Assembly (NCBI RefSeq): GCF_000092125.1
Contig: NC_014213.1
Location: 124,001 to 188,000 of the forward strand
Direction of reading: 5' to 3'
Length of the DNA stretch: 64,000 nt
Source: Allomeiothermus silvanus DSM 9946
GTDB lineage: Bacteria; Deinococcota; Deinococci; Deinococcales; Thermaceae
Part shown: piece after piece, positions 7,121 through 16,802 of the stretch
Layout: each line of letters opens with the position of its first letter
Numbering within the stretch: the stretch's first letter is position 1
Program-made: the position numbers and the translations under genes
Notes under the pieces: generated by a model
The model's input: only the letters and a program-made list of their open reading frames with translations
Database searches by the model: none
What the model was told of the DNA's origin: nothing

Positions 7121-8596
7121 TCAGCGCAGCGACTCGAGGTCGCCCATTTGGGTAGCGGCTGCACCCACCGCCTCGCGGGCGATGGCCTGGGCTAGGTCGC
7201 TGAAGATGCGCCGGTGGATGGGGTAGAGCCCCCACCAGTAGAGGAACCCCATCAGCCCCTTGGGCTCGAAGTAGGCGGTCTGCACCAGGGAGCTGCCCCC
7301 TTCCTCGGGCAGCGCCCGCCACTCCAGCCAGGCCCGCCCAGGAAGGCGCATCTCCGCCCGCAGGCGCAGCAGTTCGAAAGGACGCACCTCCTCCACCCGC
7401 CAGAAATCCACCGCCTCCCCGGGGAGCAGTTCGCTGGGGTGGCGGCGCCCCCGGCGCAGCCCGGGGCCTCCCAGGAGCCGGTCCAGCAGGCCCCGCAGCG
7501 CCCAGGCCCAGTCCCACACGCGCCAGCCCTGCTCCCCGCCCAAGGAGGCGAAGCTGCGAAACAGGGCCTCGGGGGGGGCGGCAACGGGCACACGGCGCAC
7601 CTCGCGGATGATCCCCTCGCGGTCCTCGAGGGCGTAGCTGGGGCCTGCCAGCAGCGCCCCGGACCAGCGGGTCTCCACCTCGCCCAGGGCGATGCGCTCC
7701 AGGGCTAGCTCCACCGCCGTGCGGTAGGGGATGGGTGCTATCTGGGGAAAAAGCTCTTGGGCGCGGCGGGTATCGGCTACCAGCGGATGCAGAATCCCCT
7801 CTACCAACGGCAGGGCCAGCCGGTTGGGGATGGGGGTCACCAGCCCCACCCACAGCGCCGCGAGGTGGGGGGCCAGCACCGGTAGCGGGAGGATCAGGCG
7901 CTTCAGCCCCCGCACCGCGGCGTAGGTTTCCATCATGGCCCGGAAGGTGAGGGGCGCGCTGCCGATCTCCACCACCCCTAAGGGTTCGCGATCCAGGGCC
8001 AAGAGGAGGTAGCTCAAAACATCGCGGATGGCGATGGGGGAAACCAAATTCAGAACCCAGCGCGGGGCTACCATGATGGGCAGGCGCTCGGTGAGGTAGC
8101 GGACCATCTCGAAACTGGCCGAACCCGAGCCGATGATGGGGCCTGCGCGGAACTCGGTGGTGGGTACCCAGGCCCGCAGGGTTTCCCCCACCTTGGCCCG
8201 GCTGGCGAGATGGGGGGAAGGCGGGACCCCTTTTGGCTGGAGCCCTCCCAGGTAGATCACCCGCCCCACCCCCGCGCGGTGTGCGGATTGGGCGAAAGTC
8301 TCAGCCTGACCGCTTTCCAGCTGGGGAAAATCCCCCCCCGCCAGCATGGCGTGGACCAGGTAATAGGCTACGTCCACCCCCTCCAGGGCGCGGTCCAGGC
8401 TCGAGGCGTGATCTGGGTGTTGGCTGGGCGAAGCCTCCAGGCTGCCCTGCACCACCTCCACTTGGGAAAGCCAAGGGCGCCCCTGCAAGCGTGAGGGGTC
8501 GCGCACCAGTACCCGCACGGTATGCCCCCGCTCGAGCAACCGGGGCACCAGCCGCCCCCCCACGTAGCCCGTAGCTCCGGTTACCAGGATGCGCAT
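7121..8596 (-). CDS. NAD(P)-binding SDR-family epimerase-like protein with DUF2867 C-terminal domain
   Basis: The 491-residue protein starts with the Rossmann motif VTGATGYVGGRLV and continues as an atypical extended SDR (YbjT-like), in which the usual catalytic Tyr-x3-Lys is not obvious. Residues from about 320 to the end, rich in aromatic residues (TRWSGALLAGP, GLMGFLYWWGLYP), match the DUF2867 domain often fused to such SDRs. The substrate is unknown; quinone- or flavin-linked roles have been suggested for relatives. It stands alone and diverges from the TRAP gene. Confidence 0.88.
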   Translation of the reverse strand: MRILVTGATGYVGGRLVPRLLERGHTVRVLVRDPSRLQGRPWLSQVEVVQGSLEASPSQHPDHASSLDRALEGVDVAYYLVHAMLAGGDFPQLESGQAETFAQSAHRAGVGRVIYLGGLQPKGVPPSPHLASRAKVGETLRAWVPTTEFRAGPIIGSGSASFEMVRYLTERLPIMVAPRWVLNLVSPIAIRDVLSYLLLALDREPLGVVEIGSAPLTFRAMMETYAAVRGLKRLILPLPVLAPHLAALWVGLVTPIPNRLALPLVEGILHPLVADTRRAQELFPQIAPIPYRTAVELALERIALGEVETRWSGALLAGPSYALEDREGIIREVRRVPVAAPPEALFRSFASLGGEQGWRVWDWAWALRGLLDRLLGGPGLRRGRRHPSELLPGEAVDFWRVEEVRPFELLRLRAEMRLPGRAWLEWRALPEEGGSSLVQTAYFEPKGLMGFLYWWGLYPIHRRIFSDLAQAIAREAVGAAATQMGDLESLR

Positions 8597-8748
8597 ACCT
8601 ACACTCTACTTCCCCGCGCTGTGCCTACGGTACAGAAACCGGGGCGGCGTGGCGAGCCAAGCTGAAAGCGCAAAGCACCATAACCTCCCACCCTATACAT
8701 AGCCCAAGACCATACAGTAAATTTTGAACATACGCACAGGAGGTTCAC

Positions 8749-9825
8749 ATGCAAAGGCGCGACCTCATCAAGAAAGCGGGTGCCGGTCTGGCCGCAAGCC
8801 TCTCGTATTCGGCCTTGGCCCAAGCCACGCCGCAGGTGCGGTGGCGGATGGTATCCAGCTACCCTAGGAGCTTGGACACCCTCTACGGCGGGGCGGAAGA
8901 CCTGGCTAAACGGGTCGCCGAACTCACCGAAGGGCGCTTTCAAATCCGCGTCTACCAGGCCGGTGAGATCGTTCCCGGAGGACAGGTCCTGGACGCTGTC
9001 CAAGCTGGCACCGTGGAAGCCGGGCACACCTACGGGCCTTTCTACGTGGGCAAAAACCCCGCTTTGGCCTTCGATGGAGGGGTGCCCTTTGGCATGACCT
9101 ACCGGCAGCACAATGCCTGGATGTACTTTGGCGGTGGACTGGAACTGCTCCGATCCCTCTACGCAGACTACGGGGTACTCCAGTTCCCCGGCGGCAACAC
9201 CGGCACCCAGATGGGGGGCTGGTTTCGCAAGGAGGTCAGGTCCTTGGCTGACCTAAAGGGCCTGCGGATGCGTATCCCTGGCCTGGGCGGGCTGGTGATG
9301 GGACGGCTGGGGGTGGTGCCGCAAACCCTGGCGGCGGGGGACATTTACCCGGCCCTGGAGCGCGGTGCCATCGATGCCACCGAGTTCTCCGGGCCCTACG
9401 ACGACGAGAAGCTGGGCTTTTACAAGGTGGCCCGCTACTACTATTACCCCTCTTTCTGGGAACCCTCTGCCCAGCTCTCTTTCCTCGTCTCCCAACGGGA
9501 ATGGCAGCGGCTCCCCAAGGAATTCCAAGAAGCCTTCCAGGTGGCCGCCACCGAGGTCAACCTCACCATGATGGCCAAGTACGACGCCCAGAACCCGCTC
9601 GCCCTCCAGCGGCTGCTCAAAGGGGGGGTGCTGCTGCGCAAGTGGACCGTGGAGATTATGCGCAAAGCCCAGGAAGAGGCCAAGGCGCTCTACGAGGAGC
9701 AAGCCGCCAAGGACGCCACCTACCGGGAGATCTACACCAGCTACCGGAAGTTCCTCGAGTTGGAGTACCGCTGGTTCTCCGTAGCCGAACTGGGCTTCGA
9801 ACAGTTTGCTTTCCCCGGGGTGTAG
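8749..9825 (+). CDS. TRAP transporter solute-binding protein (DctP/TakP family), Tat-exported
   Basis: The 358-residue product begins MQRRDLIKKAGAGLAASL, a twin-arginine signal, and continues with a DctP-type periplasmic binding fold (VRWRMVSSYPRSLDTLYGG...). TakP-like relatives bind 2-keto acids or other organic anions as dimers. The ATG follows a strong AGGAGG site. No TRAP membrane subunits (DctQ/DctM) follow, so the transporter is incomplete here. The tatA gene nearby is a suggestive but unproven link. Confidence 0.88.
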   Translation: MQRRDLIKKAGAGLAASLSYSALAQATPQVRWRMVSSYPRSLDTLYGGAEDLAKRVAELTEGRFQIRVYQAGEIVPGGQVLDAVQAGTVEAGHTYGPFYVGKNPALAFDGGVPFGMTYRQHNAWMYFGGGLELLRSLYADYGVLQFPGGNTGTQMGGWFRKEVRSLADLKGLRMRIPGLGGLVMGRLGVVPQTLAAGDIYPALERGAIDATEFSGPYDDEKLGFYKVARYYYYPSFWEPSAQLSFLVSQREWQRLPKEFQEAFQVAATEVNLTMMAKYDAQNPLALQRLLKGGVLLRKWTVEIMRKAQEEAKALYEEQAAKDATYREIYTSYRKFLELEYRWFSVAELGFEQFAFPGV

Positions 9826-10196
9826 CCAGGGCCTTACAGAAAAGCCCGCGCGAAAGCTCCCTTCGTTAGGGGCGGATAGAAACGTGGTATAGCTCGCGCG
9901 TTGAACTAATGGGGTGCGGAGCCTTCGCGTACAAAAGGCGGACTCGCCGCGCAAGCGGTAGTGCTGCGGGTAGTACGCGGCTGATGTAGGTTCCCACTGT
10001 TTGCGCCTAGGGAAAGGGATTGCTCGCTCATCAAGGGCATAGCTGGCGAGTACGCTTGCCACGCCTCGTCTACCCACAAAGGTTTGCCGTCCATGGCTTT
10101 GGCGTTGGTCACGGAGCCGGCGTACTAGGAGCTGTGGAGCGCCTCGAGGGTGCCCGCCGGAGGGCTTGGAGGAAGCCCTTGGTAGCCGCCCTGCGC
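9826..10196. other. Intergenic region, no supported gene
   Basis: This 371-bp gap holds a GC-rich stretch with a possible hairpin after the TRAP gene (CGCGCGAAAGCT near 9848 against AGCTCGCGCG near 9891). A minus-strand frame of 68 codons (9906-10112) has no recognisable family or ribosome binding site. I see no RNA gene. Confidence 0.4.
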
Positions 10197-10868
10197 TCAG
10201 CCAGCAGCGCCTGCGACGGGCAGGAGCTCGAGGAACCAGTACTCGCCGTGAAGGCGCTTATCGCCGAAGCCCACCTCGAGCCGCTGCGCGAAGAGCGGGC
10301 AATTCAGCACCAAGGTGTGGTACTCGCCGTTCTCGCCGCAGGGATCAGCCCCGGCCGCCTCGAGCTCGGCCACGGTTTCGGCGCTGAGGGTACGGCCTAA
10401 GAAGCCGGGGCCCAGGTGAGGGTTGCAGGAGACGATGACCGCCTCGAGCCCCTCGGCCACCATGCGGCGCACTAAGGCGGCGCGGTCCTCCTTCCACAGC
10501 GGCAGCACCGGCTCGAGGCCCACCCGTGCGCACACCTTCTCCTCCCACTCGCGGTGGGGCTCGAAGTCGATGTCGCCGAAGACCGCGTGGGTCACGCCGT
10601 GCTCGAGCCGAACCTGCTCGAGCGCCCCCACGAAGCGGCGCTCGTACTCCGACCAACTGCTGGGAAAGGCCACCAGCGGCACCCCCAGGGCCCGGGCCTG
10701 CTGCTCGAGGACGGGGCGGGGGATGCCGTGGGCGCGGGAGATCCGGCCCTTTTCGTTGAGCACGTTGAGCAGGACAGCGGGCTCCAGGCCGCGCCGCTGG
10801 GCCTGCATCACGGCGTAGCAACTGTCCTTGCCCCCGCTCCAGGAGGCGACGAAGCGCCTAGGGTCCAT
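10197..10868 (-). CDS. Dph6-like ATP-pyrophosphatase (PP-loop; MJ0570/diphthine-ammonia-ligase family)
   Basis: The 223-residue protein opens with the PP-loop FVASWSGGKDSCYAV and later has the family signatures GDIDFEPHREWEEKVC and GENGEYHTLVLNCPLF. In eukaryotes and archaea this family amidates diphthine on EF2; bacteria lack diphthamide, so the bacterial substrate is unknown, though an ATP-dependent amidation is likely. It lies 16 bp after the alpha/beta hydrolase gene and probably shares its transcript. Confidence 0.88.
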   Translation of the reverse strand: MDPRRFVASWSGGKDSCYAVMQAQRRGLEPAVLLNVLNEKGRISRAHGIPRPVLEQQARALGVPLVAFPSSWSEYERRFVGALEQVRLEHGVTHAVFGDIDFEPHREWEEKVCARVGLEPVLPLWKEDRAALVRRMVAEGLEAVIVSCNPHLGPGFLGRTLSAETVAELEAAGADPCGENGEYHTLVLNCPLFAQRLEVGFGDKRLHGEYWFLELLPVAGAAG

Positions 10869-10884
10869 GCTCGAGGCGTGTGTT

Positions 10885-12033
10885 TCACTGCGCGAAAGCA
10901 GCGAGGCGGATGCCCACCTTAGCGCGGGGCCGGAAGCCGGGGAGGCTGGGCTCGAGGTACTGCCCGGCCTGGGCCTCGCCTTTGAGGTGATGCTGGAAGA
11001 AAGCGGCGGTGAAGTGGCGGGCCAGGTCGAAGAGGCGCTCCTTGTCCCACACCGGCTCCCAGCAACGCTCGAAGTCCTCGGGGTTGGCGCGGACCTCGGG
11101 CGGGCAGACCACGAAGGGGTTGTGGCGGGCTCCTGCCAGGGTCAAGAGGTACTTGGCCTTAGACCCGGCGCGGCGGTAGACCTCGAGGCCATCGCGGGCG
11201 TAGGTCGCCACGTCGTCCTCCTCGCCCACCGCCACGAACAGCGGCACCTCGAGCCTGGGCAGCGAGCCGTAGTACCAGGGGGCGCCGTAGGGGGCGATGA
11301 CGAACACCGCCTTCACGCGCGGGTCGGGACGGACCACCTGGGCCCCTCGCTGGGGCTCAACCTGCGCCAGGAAGGGTAGCAGGAAGCAGGGGCCCTCGTT
11401 GCCCGCCTGCTGGCAGTACTGCTCCAGCCCGGCCCGCTCGATGCCCACCCCGGCCGCGCCCAGCACCGAGTAGCCGCCGTAGCTGTAGCCGATCAGGCCC
11501 ACCGTGTCGCCGTCGGCGCTGGGGAGGCTCTTGGGCACCTGGCCGAGCACAAAGAGGATGTCGAGCGGGCGGTCCACCAGCGAGGTGACGTAGGCGGGCT
11601 GGGTGAGGTCGCGGTAGAGGCTGCCGGTGTGGTCGATGGCCGCTACCACGAAGCCCCTCGAGGCCAGGTGCTCCATCAGGTAGGCCGACTGGTAGCGGCT
11701 GCCGGGCTGCCCATGCGAGTAGACCAAGAGCGGGAACTTCCCCGCCTCGGGCGCCGCGTCGCGCAGGGCTTGGCCCGGCAGGTCGAACTCCACCGAGCCC
11801 ACGACGCCCTTGTAGACGGCGGGCTGGGCGGCCCCGGCGGCCCGGCGGGCCGGATACCACACCTCGACGGTAAGGCCGCGGGCCCGGGCGGGGTCGGTGA
11901 GCTGCAGGGTGCGGACCCCCACGGCGTGGGCCCCAGGCGCGGCCAGGGGCGGGGCATCAGGCCGCTGCATAGCGGTCTTCTGCGATAGGGCGAAGGCGCA
12001 CAAGGTCAGGGCGAGGACGGCAATTTTCCACAT
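10885..12033 (-). CDS. Exported alpha/beta hydrolase (PAF-acetylhydrolase/dienelactone-hydrolase-like)
   Basis: An N-terminal signal peptide (MWKIAVLALTLCAFALS) is followed by a 360-residue hydrolase. The nucleophile elbow is GYSYGGYS, the oxyanion region is LVYSHGQPGS and the likely catalytic His is in LAGARHNPFV. Five cysteines in the catalytic half (EQYCQQAGNEGPCF, VVCPPEV, ERCW) may form disulfides. It would cleave an ester or lactone outside the cytoplasm. The gene begins 21 bp after the purD fragment. Confidence 0.87.
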   Translation of the reverse strand: MWKIAVLALTLCAFALSQKTAMQRPDAPPLAAPGAHAVGVRTLQLTDPARARGLTVEVWYPARRAAGAAQPAVYKGVVGSVEFDLPGQALRDAAPEAGKFPLLVYSHGQPGSRYQSAYLMEHLASRGFVVAAIDHTGSLYRDLTQPAYVTSLVDRPLDILFVLGQVPKSLPSADGDTVGLIGYSYGGYSVLGAAGVGIERAGLEQYCQQAGNEGPCFLLPFLAQVEPQRGAQVVRPDPRVKAVFVIAPYGAPWYYGSLPRLEVPLFVAVGEEDDVATYARDGLEVYRRAGSKAKYLLTLAGARHNPFVVCPPEVRANPEDFERCWEPVWDKERLFDLARHFTAAFFQHHLKGEAQAGQYLEPSLPGFRPRAKVGIRLAAFAQ

Positions 12034-12054
12034 GGCCTAGCATACCCGCTGGGC

Positions 12055-12318
12055 TCATCCCCACGAAAGTGAGCGCTCGAGCTGGTCGGCCAGCCCTTTC
12101 ACCAGCGGGGCCTCGGGGCCCACGATCACCAGGTCGATGGCGTCGCGCTCGGCCCACTCGGCGAGTTCCCGCACGTGGGTTATGGGCACCAGCTCGGCCA
12201 GCTCGGCTATGCCCGGGTTGCCCGGCGCGGCGTAGAGCTTGGAGACGAGGGGAGACTGGGCCGCCTTCCAGACCAGGGCGTGATCGCGCCCACCTGAGCC
12301 CACCACGAGAACTTTCAC
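12055..12318 (-). pseudogene. purD: purD N-terminal fragment (phosphoribosylamine-glycine ligase)
   Basis: [18 protein letters not shown] through [15 protein letters not shown] is the N-terminal domain of PurD, which is normally about 415-430 residues. Here the frame ends after 87 residues (SLSWG, then TGA) and none of the ATP-grasp domain follows; the next gene starts 21 bp later. This is a truncated copy left by a rearrangement and cannot catalyse purine biosynthesis. A complete purD is expected elsewhere in the genome. Confidence 0.85.
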
Positions 12319-12484
12319 GCCGCCATTCTAAACGGCCCGGCGAGGGAAGGTTGCCCCGCTTACAAAAGACTCCCTGCAGAAGCCGCTGGCGGCTGACGGT
12401 CGATAGTTGCGTCAAGCACGGCCGCTCGAGGCGGCTTGCCGGCGTTTCCGCAGGGGATCTAAAGGATTGGGGAGACAACGGGCT

Positions 12485-12510
12485 GACCGCCACCTGGGGA
12501 GGGTGGCGGC
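12485..12510 (-). terminator. Hairpin after the lipoprotein operon
   Basis: A perfect 8-bp stem (CCGCCACC with GGTGGCGG) and a 7-base loop lie 14 bp beyond the stop of the 12524-13891 gene. There is no T-run, so it may only be an RNA-stabilising or weak terminator structure. The rest of 12319-12523 shows no gene. Confidence 0.4.
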
Positions 12511-12523
12511 CTGGCTCAAGGGC

Positions 12524-13891
12524 TTACCTACGCTCAAAGCGGAACTCCCACCCCGAATTGAACACATCGGTGGCGGTGTAGGCGTCACCCGGCTTCTGCA
12601 AACAGCTGAGGTCCACCGCGAAAGCAGTTCCCCCCCGATCCCAGGAGTACCCAGGAAAGGTCGAGGCCAGGCAGCCCTTGTCGGTGCGGAGGTACAAGGT
12701 GACCGGGGGAACCGTCACACTTCCCTCCAAGGTGAAGTAGTAAAGTTTGTCGGTCGCTCCCATGAACCGCCAGGAACTGACGCTCAGGTGCTCGTAATCC
12801 CCGCCCAGTTGGAAGCTGCAGATCCCCTGCTCTAAGCCCGCTTCGGGCCGGGCGTTGGCTTCCGTGGAGAGAGTGTTCTGGATGTTATCCATGTAAGAGC
12901 CGCTGCCGCCGGGTTCAGTGGAAAGCCCCAGGTCGGCCTCAAAGCGGTCCTGCACGTCGGCGATAACGCCAACCGCAATGGGGTGACCGACGTAGCTGAA
13001 GGAGCCGACGACGTGAACCTGAACGAGGGCGTCCTGGACGGTGATCCTCGAGGTGAAGCGCTTGGTGACCTTCCGCTCCTCCCAGGTCATGTCGGCGGTG
13101 ACGGTGACCGGGTTGGGGCTGGGGACTTTGGCCGGGGCGGTGTAGGTGGCCCTCGAGCTCGGTTGCAGGGGGATAACCGTGCCGTAGGTGCCGTTGCCCC
13201 CAGGAACCCCGTTGACCGCCCAGCTCCCGGTGCGCACTGAAGGCCCGCAGGACTCCCGGTCCTTGGGAATCAGCGGCGCGAGAAGCTCTTCCTCATCGAA
13301 CTCGGGCACCGGCCCGGCGTACTGCTCCAGCACACAGGCGATCACCATTAGCCCGAGGGACTCCCCCACCTTGAGGCGGGCCTCCTCGGGGATGAACACC
13401 CAGAAGGTCTTCCGCACCCAGTCGCTGAAGTGCCGGGTCTGTACGGAGAGGGTACGTCCCGCCTTGTCCAACTCGGTCCCCAGGTGGGCCCACCACACGC
13501 CCTTCTCGTCCTGGAACGCCAGCCCCAGCCCCTCGGGGCTGGCCTCCCCCAGTTCCTCCTCGGTGTAGCGGAAGGTGAGCTTCACCGGCTTCGGGAAGGT
13601 CCGCCCTTCCGGGCTGAGCCGGTAACCGCTCGCCAGGCCTCCCGCGGTGTTGGTGATGGGCTGGATGCCGAACTGGGTGGGGGCCTCCACGGCCCCCGGG
13701 GGGACCTCGAGGGTGAGCACCCCGTCCGCCGAGGCCAGGCGGCCCCCCTCCGGCCCGATGGTGGCCACCGCCGGATCGCCGGTGGGGGTGCCCCTGGGGG
13801 CGGGTTCCGGCCCCTGTGGCCTCGAGCCCCCGCTACAGGCCCCCAGCAGCCCCAGGAGCAGGGCTGCGGCCAGATAAACCCTCTTTCTCAA
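12524..13891 (-). CDS. Lipoprotein with ZU5-like domain, unknown function
   Basis: The TTG start follows AGAAGGAGG. A lipoprotein signal (LLLGLLGAC) anchors the 455-residue protein. Residues about 45-90 (IGPEGGRLASADGVLTLEVP, PPGAVEAPTQFGI) match the ZU5-like beta domain seen in bacterial surface proteins. The rest is beta-rich with several cysteines (VIACVLEQY, RESCG, GICSF, KGCLA, LSCLQ), probably disulfide-bonded. It is the last gene of a four-gene cell-surface operon (12524-16351). Confidence 0.72.
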   Translation of the reverse strand: MRKRVYLAAALLLGLLGACSGGSRPQGPEPAPRGTPTGDPAVATIGPEGGRLASADGVLTLEVPPGAVEAPTQFGIQPITNTAGGLASGYRLSPEGRTFPKPVKLTFRYTEEELGEASPEGLGLAFQDEKGVWWAHLGTELDKAGRTLSVQTRHFSDWVRKTFWVFIPEEARLKVGESLGLMVIACVLEQYAGPVPEFDEEELLAPLIPKDRESCGPSVRTGSWAVNGVPGGNGTYGTVIPLQPSSRATYTAPAKVPSPNPVTVTADMTWEERKVTKRFTSRITVQDALVQVHVVGSFSYVGHPIAVGVIADVQDRFEADLGLSTEPGGSGSYMDNIQNTLSTEANARPEAGLEQGICSFQLGGDYEHLSVSSWRFMGATDKLYYFTLEGSVTVPPVTLYLRTDKGCLASTFPGYSWDRGGTAFAVDLSCLQKPGDAYTATDVFNSGWEFRFERR

Positions 13892-13906
13892 GCCTCTAGC
13901 CTCCTT

Positions 13907-14908
13907 CTACCGCGCCAAGGGCGACCACTCCGGCTCCGAGCCCTTGGGGTCCACCACGAAAGCCCGCATCGAGGGGCCGATCGGTCCGGTCACCAGCAGG
14001 CCGCGCGCGTCGGCGAAGGCCATGGCCCGACCGTCGGGCGAGATCGCCCCGCCCTGGGGTTCGCCCTGGAGCGAGAAGCCCCCCTCGGGAATCCAGCCCG
14101 GAACGCAGCTCCCCCCGCCGAAGCGCGCCGTGCTGTCGCCCCGGCAGGCGCGCATCTCCTCGAGGCTGAACTCGTAGACCGCCTGCTCCTCCGGTCGGGC
14201 AGGCCGGTAGGCGATGGCGTGCCAGCCCGTGATCTGCTCCTTGTAATCCACGATGCGGTAGGTGGCCCCGATCACCAGGAAGCGCGCACCATTGCGGGCG
14301 ATGTCGTAGGTCTCGTAGCGAAGCCCGGGGATCTCGAACTGGTAGGGGCTTTCCTCACCCTCCCAACCGCTCTTCGCCCCGCGTACCAGGTAGGGAAACG
14401 ATCCCCCGCCCGAGAGGACCAGGCGCTCGGCGGTCATCCAGCGGGCATGGTAGTAGCTAGAGCTGAAGCTTCCCCCCACCCCGGCGGCGGCCCAGTGGTC
14501 GGAAAAGGTCAGGCCCACGCGGGCGGGGTTGGGTCCCAGGGGGGTCACCACCACGTAGGCAAAAGCAAAGAGACTCCCATCCGGCGATAGCTCGGCGTGC
14601 ACCAGGTTGATGAGCTCCCCCGGCGGGAAGGCCCGCTTCTGCCCATTGGGGCGGATGGTCACGAAGTGCGAGCGGCCAGCGATCGTCTGCACCGCGCCTA
14701 GGGTGCCGTCGTCGGCCAGGGAGGGGCTGCGGTAGCCCCCGTCCTGGGTCAGCTGCCGCCGCTCCCCGGTAGACGGCGTGAATGCCCAGACGTTGCCCTC
14801 GCGGATGTAGACGATGGTCCCCTTGAGCGAGGCCAAAGGGTTGTCCTGACCCCAGACGAGCGGCAAGAGCATGAGCCCCAGGGCCAAGTAAGCCGCCAAA
14901 CCTTTCAC
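13907..14908 (-). CDS. Exported TolB-like (PD40) beta-propeller protein
   Basis: A signal peptide ([17 protein letters not shown]) precedes repeated propeller blades of the TolB/PD40 type, for example [32 protein letters not shown] and [16 protein letters not shown] 14908 overlaps the stop of the upstream S74 gene by 4 bp, so translation is coupled. Such propellers usually bind proteins or carbohydrates; no catalytic motif is visible. Confidence 0.75.
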   Translation of the reverse strand: MKGLAAYLALGLMLLPLVWGQDNPLASLKGTIVYIREGNVWAFTPSTGERRQLTQDGGYRSPSLADDGTLGAVQTIAGRSHFVTIRPNGQKRAFPPGELINLVHAELSPDGSLFAFAYVVVTPLGPNPARVGLTFSDHWAAAGVGGSFSSSYYHARWMTAERLVLSGGGSFPYLVRGAKSGWEGEESPYQFEIPGLRYETYDIARNGARFLVIGATYRIVDYKEQITGWHAIAYRPARPEEQAVYEFSLEEMRACRGDSTARFGGGSCVPGWIPEGGFSLQGEPQGGAISPDGRAMAFADARGLLVTGPIGPSMRAFVVDPKGSEPEWSPLAR

Positions 14909-16209
14909 CGCTCACCCCTTTCCAGGCCCGCGAGCCGCGCCTCGAGGGCCTGGAGTCGGACCTTTAGCTCCTGGTTCTCCCGATGGAGAGCCTGGATGGC
15001 CGCCAGGGCCACCCCGTCGGCGTCCACGGTGCTGATGTGGCGGTCATCCTCACCCAGCCCGAAGGCTGCCTTGAAGTCCTGGGCGGTAGGCCCCAGGTGG
15101 CGTACGCCGGGCCCTTGGGCCCGGTAGCTCCACTCGTAGATGGGCATGGCCGCCAGCCGCTCTAGCACGGCCTTGGGGTTTGCCGGAACCAGGCTGGTCT
15201 TCACCGCGCGGTCGCTCAGGCTGCTCCAGGAGCCCGAACCCGCAGCTAGGCTGGCCCCCGTGGTCAGGGGAGCGTTAGTGTAGAAAACCGCTCCACCTGA
15301 GGCCCGCACCACGAACTGGTTGGCTGCGCTCGAGGCCACGTCGGCATCGGTGGCGTCACCCCAGACGAAGGTCCCGTCATGCTGGGCCTTGGCCCGGCGG
15401 CCGGCGGCGAAGCTGAAGCTGCCGCTGGCTGTATTGCCAAATCCGCCCGGCACCACCGATTCGGCCCCAGAAGCAGCGTTAAAAGCACCACCCTCTACGG
15501 TAGCCTCAAACCCACTGGCCTGGTTACCAAAACCCCCACTCACCGTGCTAAAGCGCGCGTTGTTCAGATCGCCATCGTTGTTACCCGCGCGGTTGCCCGC
15601 CCCCCCGGCCACCGTGCCCTGGTGGTCGGTGACCTCGTTGTGGCCGAACTTAGCGCTTCCCCCACCCCCGATCACCGCTCCAAAGACCCCTGCGGTAACC
15701 CGGTTGCCTGGCCCAGAGGTCCCGCCAAAGCCGCCGATCAGATTAGGGCTCATACCAAAATTGTCGTCGGTAGCGGGTTCAATCCGATAGGCTTGCCGAT
15801 TGTTCACCTTCATTAACAGGGGCTGGTTGTCGCTGGTGCCCAGGAAGTGGGTGGCGGGGTTGGTGCCGGCGTTGCCGGAAAGCTCCCAGGCCGAGCTGGC
15901 CGCACCCGCGTTGTCGTCGGCCCAGGCCAGCCCCCCGCCCTGGAACTTGAGCACCTTGCCCTCGGCGGCGGCGTTGGCCGTCTTGAGCTTGGGGGCGCTC
16001 ACCGCACCGTCGGCCAGGCGGTCGGTGATAATGGGGGCCTCGAGGGCCACGATGGCGTCCCGCAGGGTCTTGAAGTTGGCGTTGACCTCGGCGGACTTGA
16101 TGGGCGTACCGGGGCTAAAGCTGGTGAGGTTGCCCACCGCCGCTACATAGAGCCCCATGGCCGAAAGCAAAAGCCCCAACGCGAAATACTTGAGGTTTTT
16201 CCCTTGCAT
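14905..16209 (-). CDS. Tail-fibre/YadA-head-like repeat protein with C-terminal S74 chaperone domain
   Basis: The protein of about 434 residues has an N-terminal hydrophobic segment and then a long Gly/Ala/Asn-rich region of 14-residue beta-roll repeats ([36 protein letters not shown]) like trimeric autotransporter heads. It ends in [20 protein letters not shown]...[19 protein letters not shown], the S74 intramolecular chaperone domain of phage tail spikes, followed by a short coiled coil. ATG 16209 with its GAGGTGGGGG site is preferred to GTG 16218. A trimeric surface fibre is likely. Confidence 0.85.
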   Translation of the reverse strand: MQGKNLKYFALGLLLSAMGLYVAAVGNLTSFSPGTPIKSAEVNANFKTLRDAIVALEAPIITDRLADGAVSAPKLKTANAAAEGKVLKFQGGGLAWADDNAGAASSAWELSGNAGTNPATHFLGTSDNQPLLMKVNNRQAYRIEPATDDNFGMSPNLIGGFGGTSGPGNRVTAGVFGAVIGGGGSAKFGHNEVTDHQGTVAGGAGNRAGNNDGDLNNARFSTVSGGFGNQASGFEATVEGGAFNAASGAESVVPGGFGNTASGSFSFAAGRRAKAQHDGTFVWGDATDADVASSAANQFVVRASGGAVFYTNAPLTTGASLAAGSGSWSSLSDRAVKTSLVPANPKAVLERLAAMPIYEWSYRAQGPGVRHLGPTAQDFKAAFGLGEDDRHISTVDADGVALAAIQALHRENQELKVRLQALEARLAGLERGER

Positions 16210-16219
16210 CTCCCCCACC

Positions 16220-16351
16220 TCACTGCCAGTTCGCTTGATCCCATTGGCTCTGGTCCCAGACCCCTGCCTTGTTTTGACCCCCGGCTGGACCCGTGCAGGC
16301 GGCTAGCAGCACCACCAAAAGCCAGAGCCAACCCAGCAGCTTGACCCTCAT
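16220..16351 (-). CDS. Small lipoprotein (43 aa)
   Basis: [20 protein letters not shown] is a clear lipoprotein signal with lipobox LAAC, followed by a short mature part with two WDQ repeats ([11 protein letters not shown]). The ATG has a near-perfect TAGGAGGTG site. It heads the surface operon: its stop is 10 bp before the S74 gene start. Confidence 0.7.
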   Translation of the reverse strand: MRVKLLGWLWLLVVLLAACTGPAGGQNKAGVWDQSQWDQANWQ

Positions 16352-16361
16352 CTCCCACCTC

Positions 16362-16802
16362 CTAGCCCAAAGGCGGCCCCACGAACTCGATGCCGTAAGT
16401 CTCTGCGATCTTCCCCACGCGCTCTAAGTCCTGGGGGGTGGGAGGGGGCAGTTCCTCCCGCTCCGCCGGGCGGCTCATGGCTCGCACGAAGCGCTCAAAG
16501 TCCCGGTGGGCGGTGAAGGTGATCCAACGGGCCCCCTCCTGGGACTCCACCCGGTAGGTGTGGGGCACCCCCTTGGGGGCCAGAAGTATGTCAAAGGGGC
16601 GGGCGTAGCCACTGGTGTCGCCGACCTGCAAGCGAAGTTCCCCTTCTAAAACCACGAAGACCTCGTCCTCGGTGTGGTGGACGTGTAGGGGCGGGGAGTC
16701 CCCGTAAGGGGCTTGATGCTCTAGCACAGAGAGGCCATCCTGGCCGTCGATTTCCGAGACCCATAGGCGAACCTAGGTGTTGAAGAACCAAAGGGCCTGC
16801 AC
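16362..16802 (-). pseudogene. Cupin-domain protein gene with a nonsense codon
   Basis: From GTG 16802, preceded by a strong AAGGAGG site, the frame reads MQALWFFNT, then an amber TAG at 16775-16773, then VRLWVSEIDGQDGLSVLEHQ and an intact cupin (PPLHVHHTEDEVFVVLEGEL, with metal-binding His and Glu). The text on both sides of the stop looks like one continuous protein. Translation could restart at GTG 16727 (122 residues), losing the first beta strands. It is either a point-mutant pseudogene or a short functional cupin. Confidence 0.7.

Noticed and set aside
9906-10112. 68-codon minus-strand frame after the TRAP gene
   Set aside because: No ribosome binding site, family or neighbouring partner; low coding quality toward its end.
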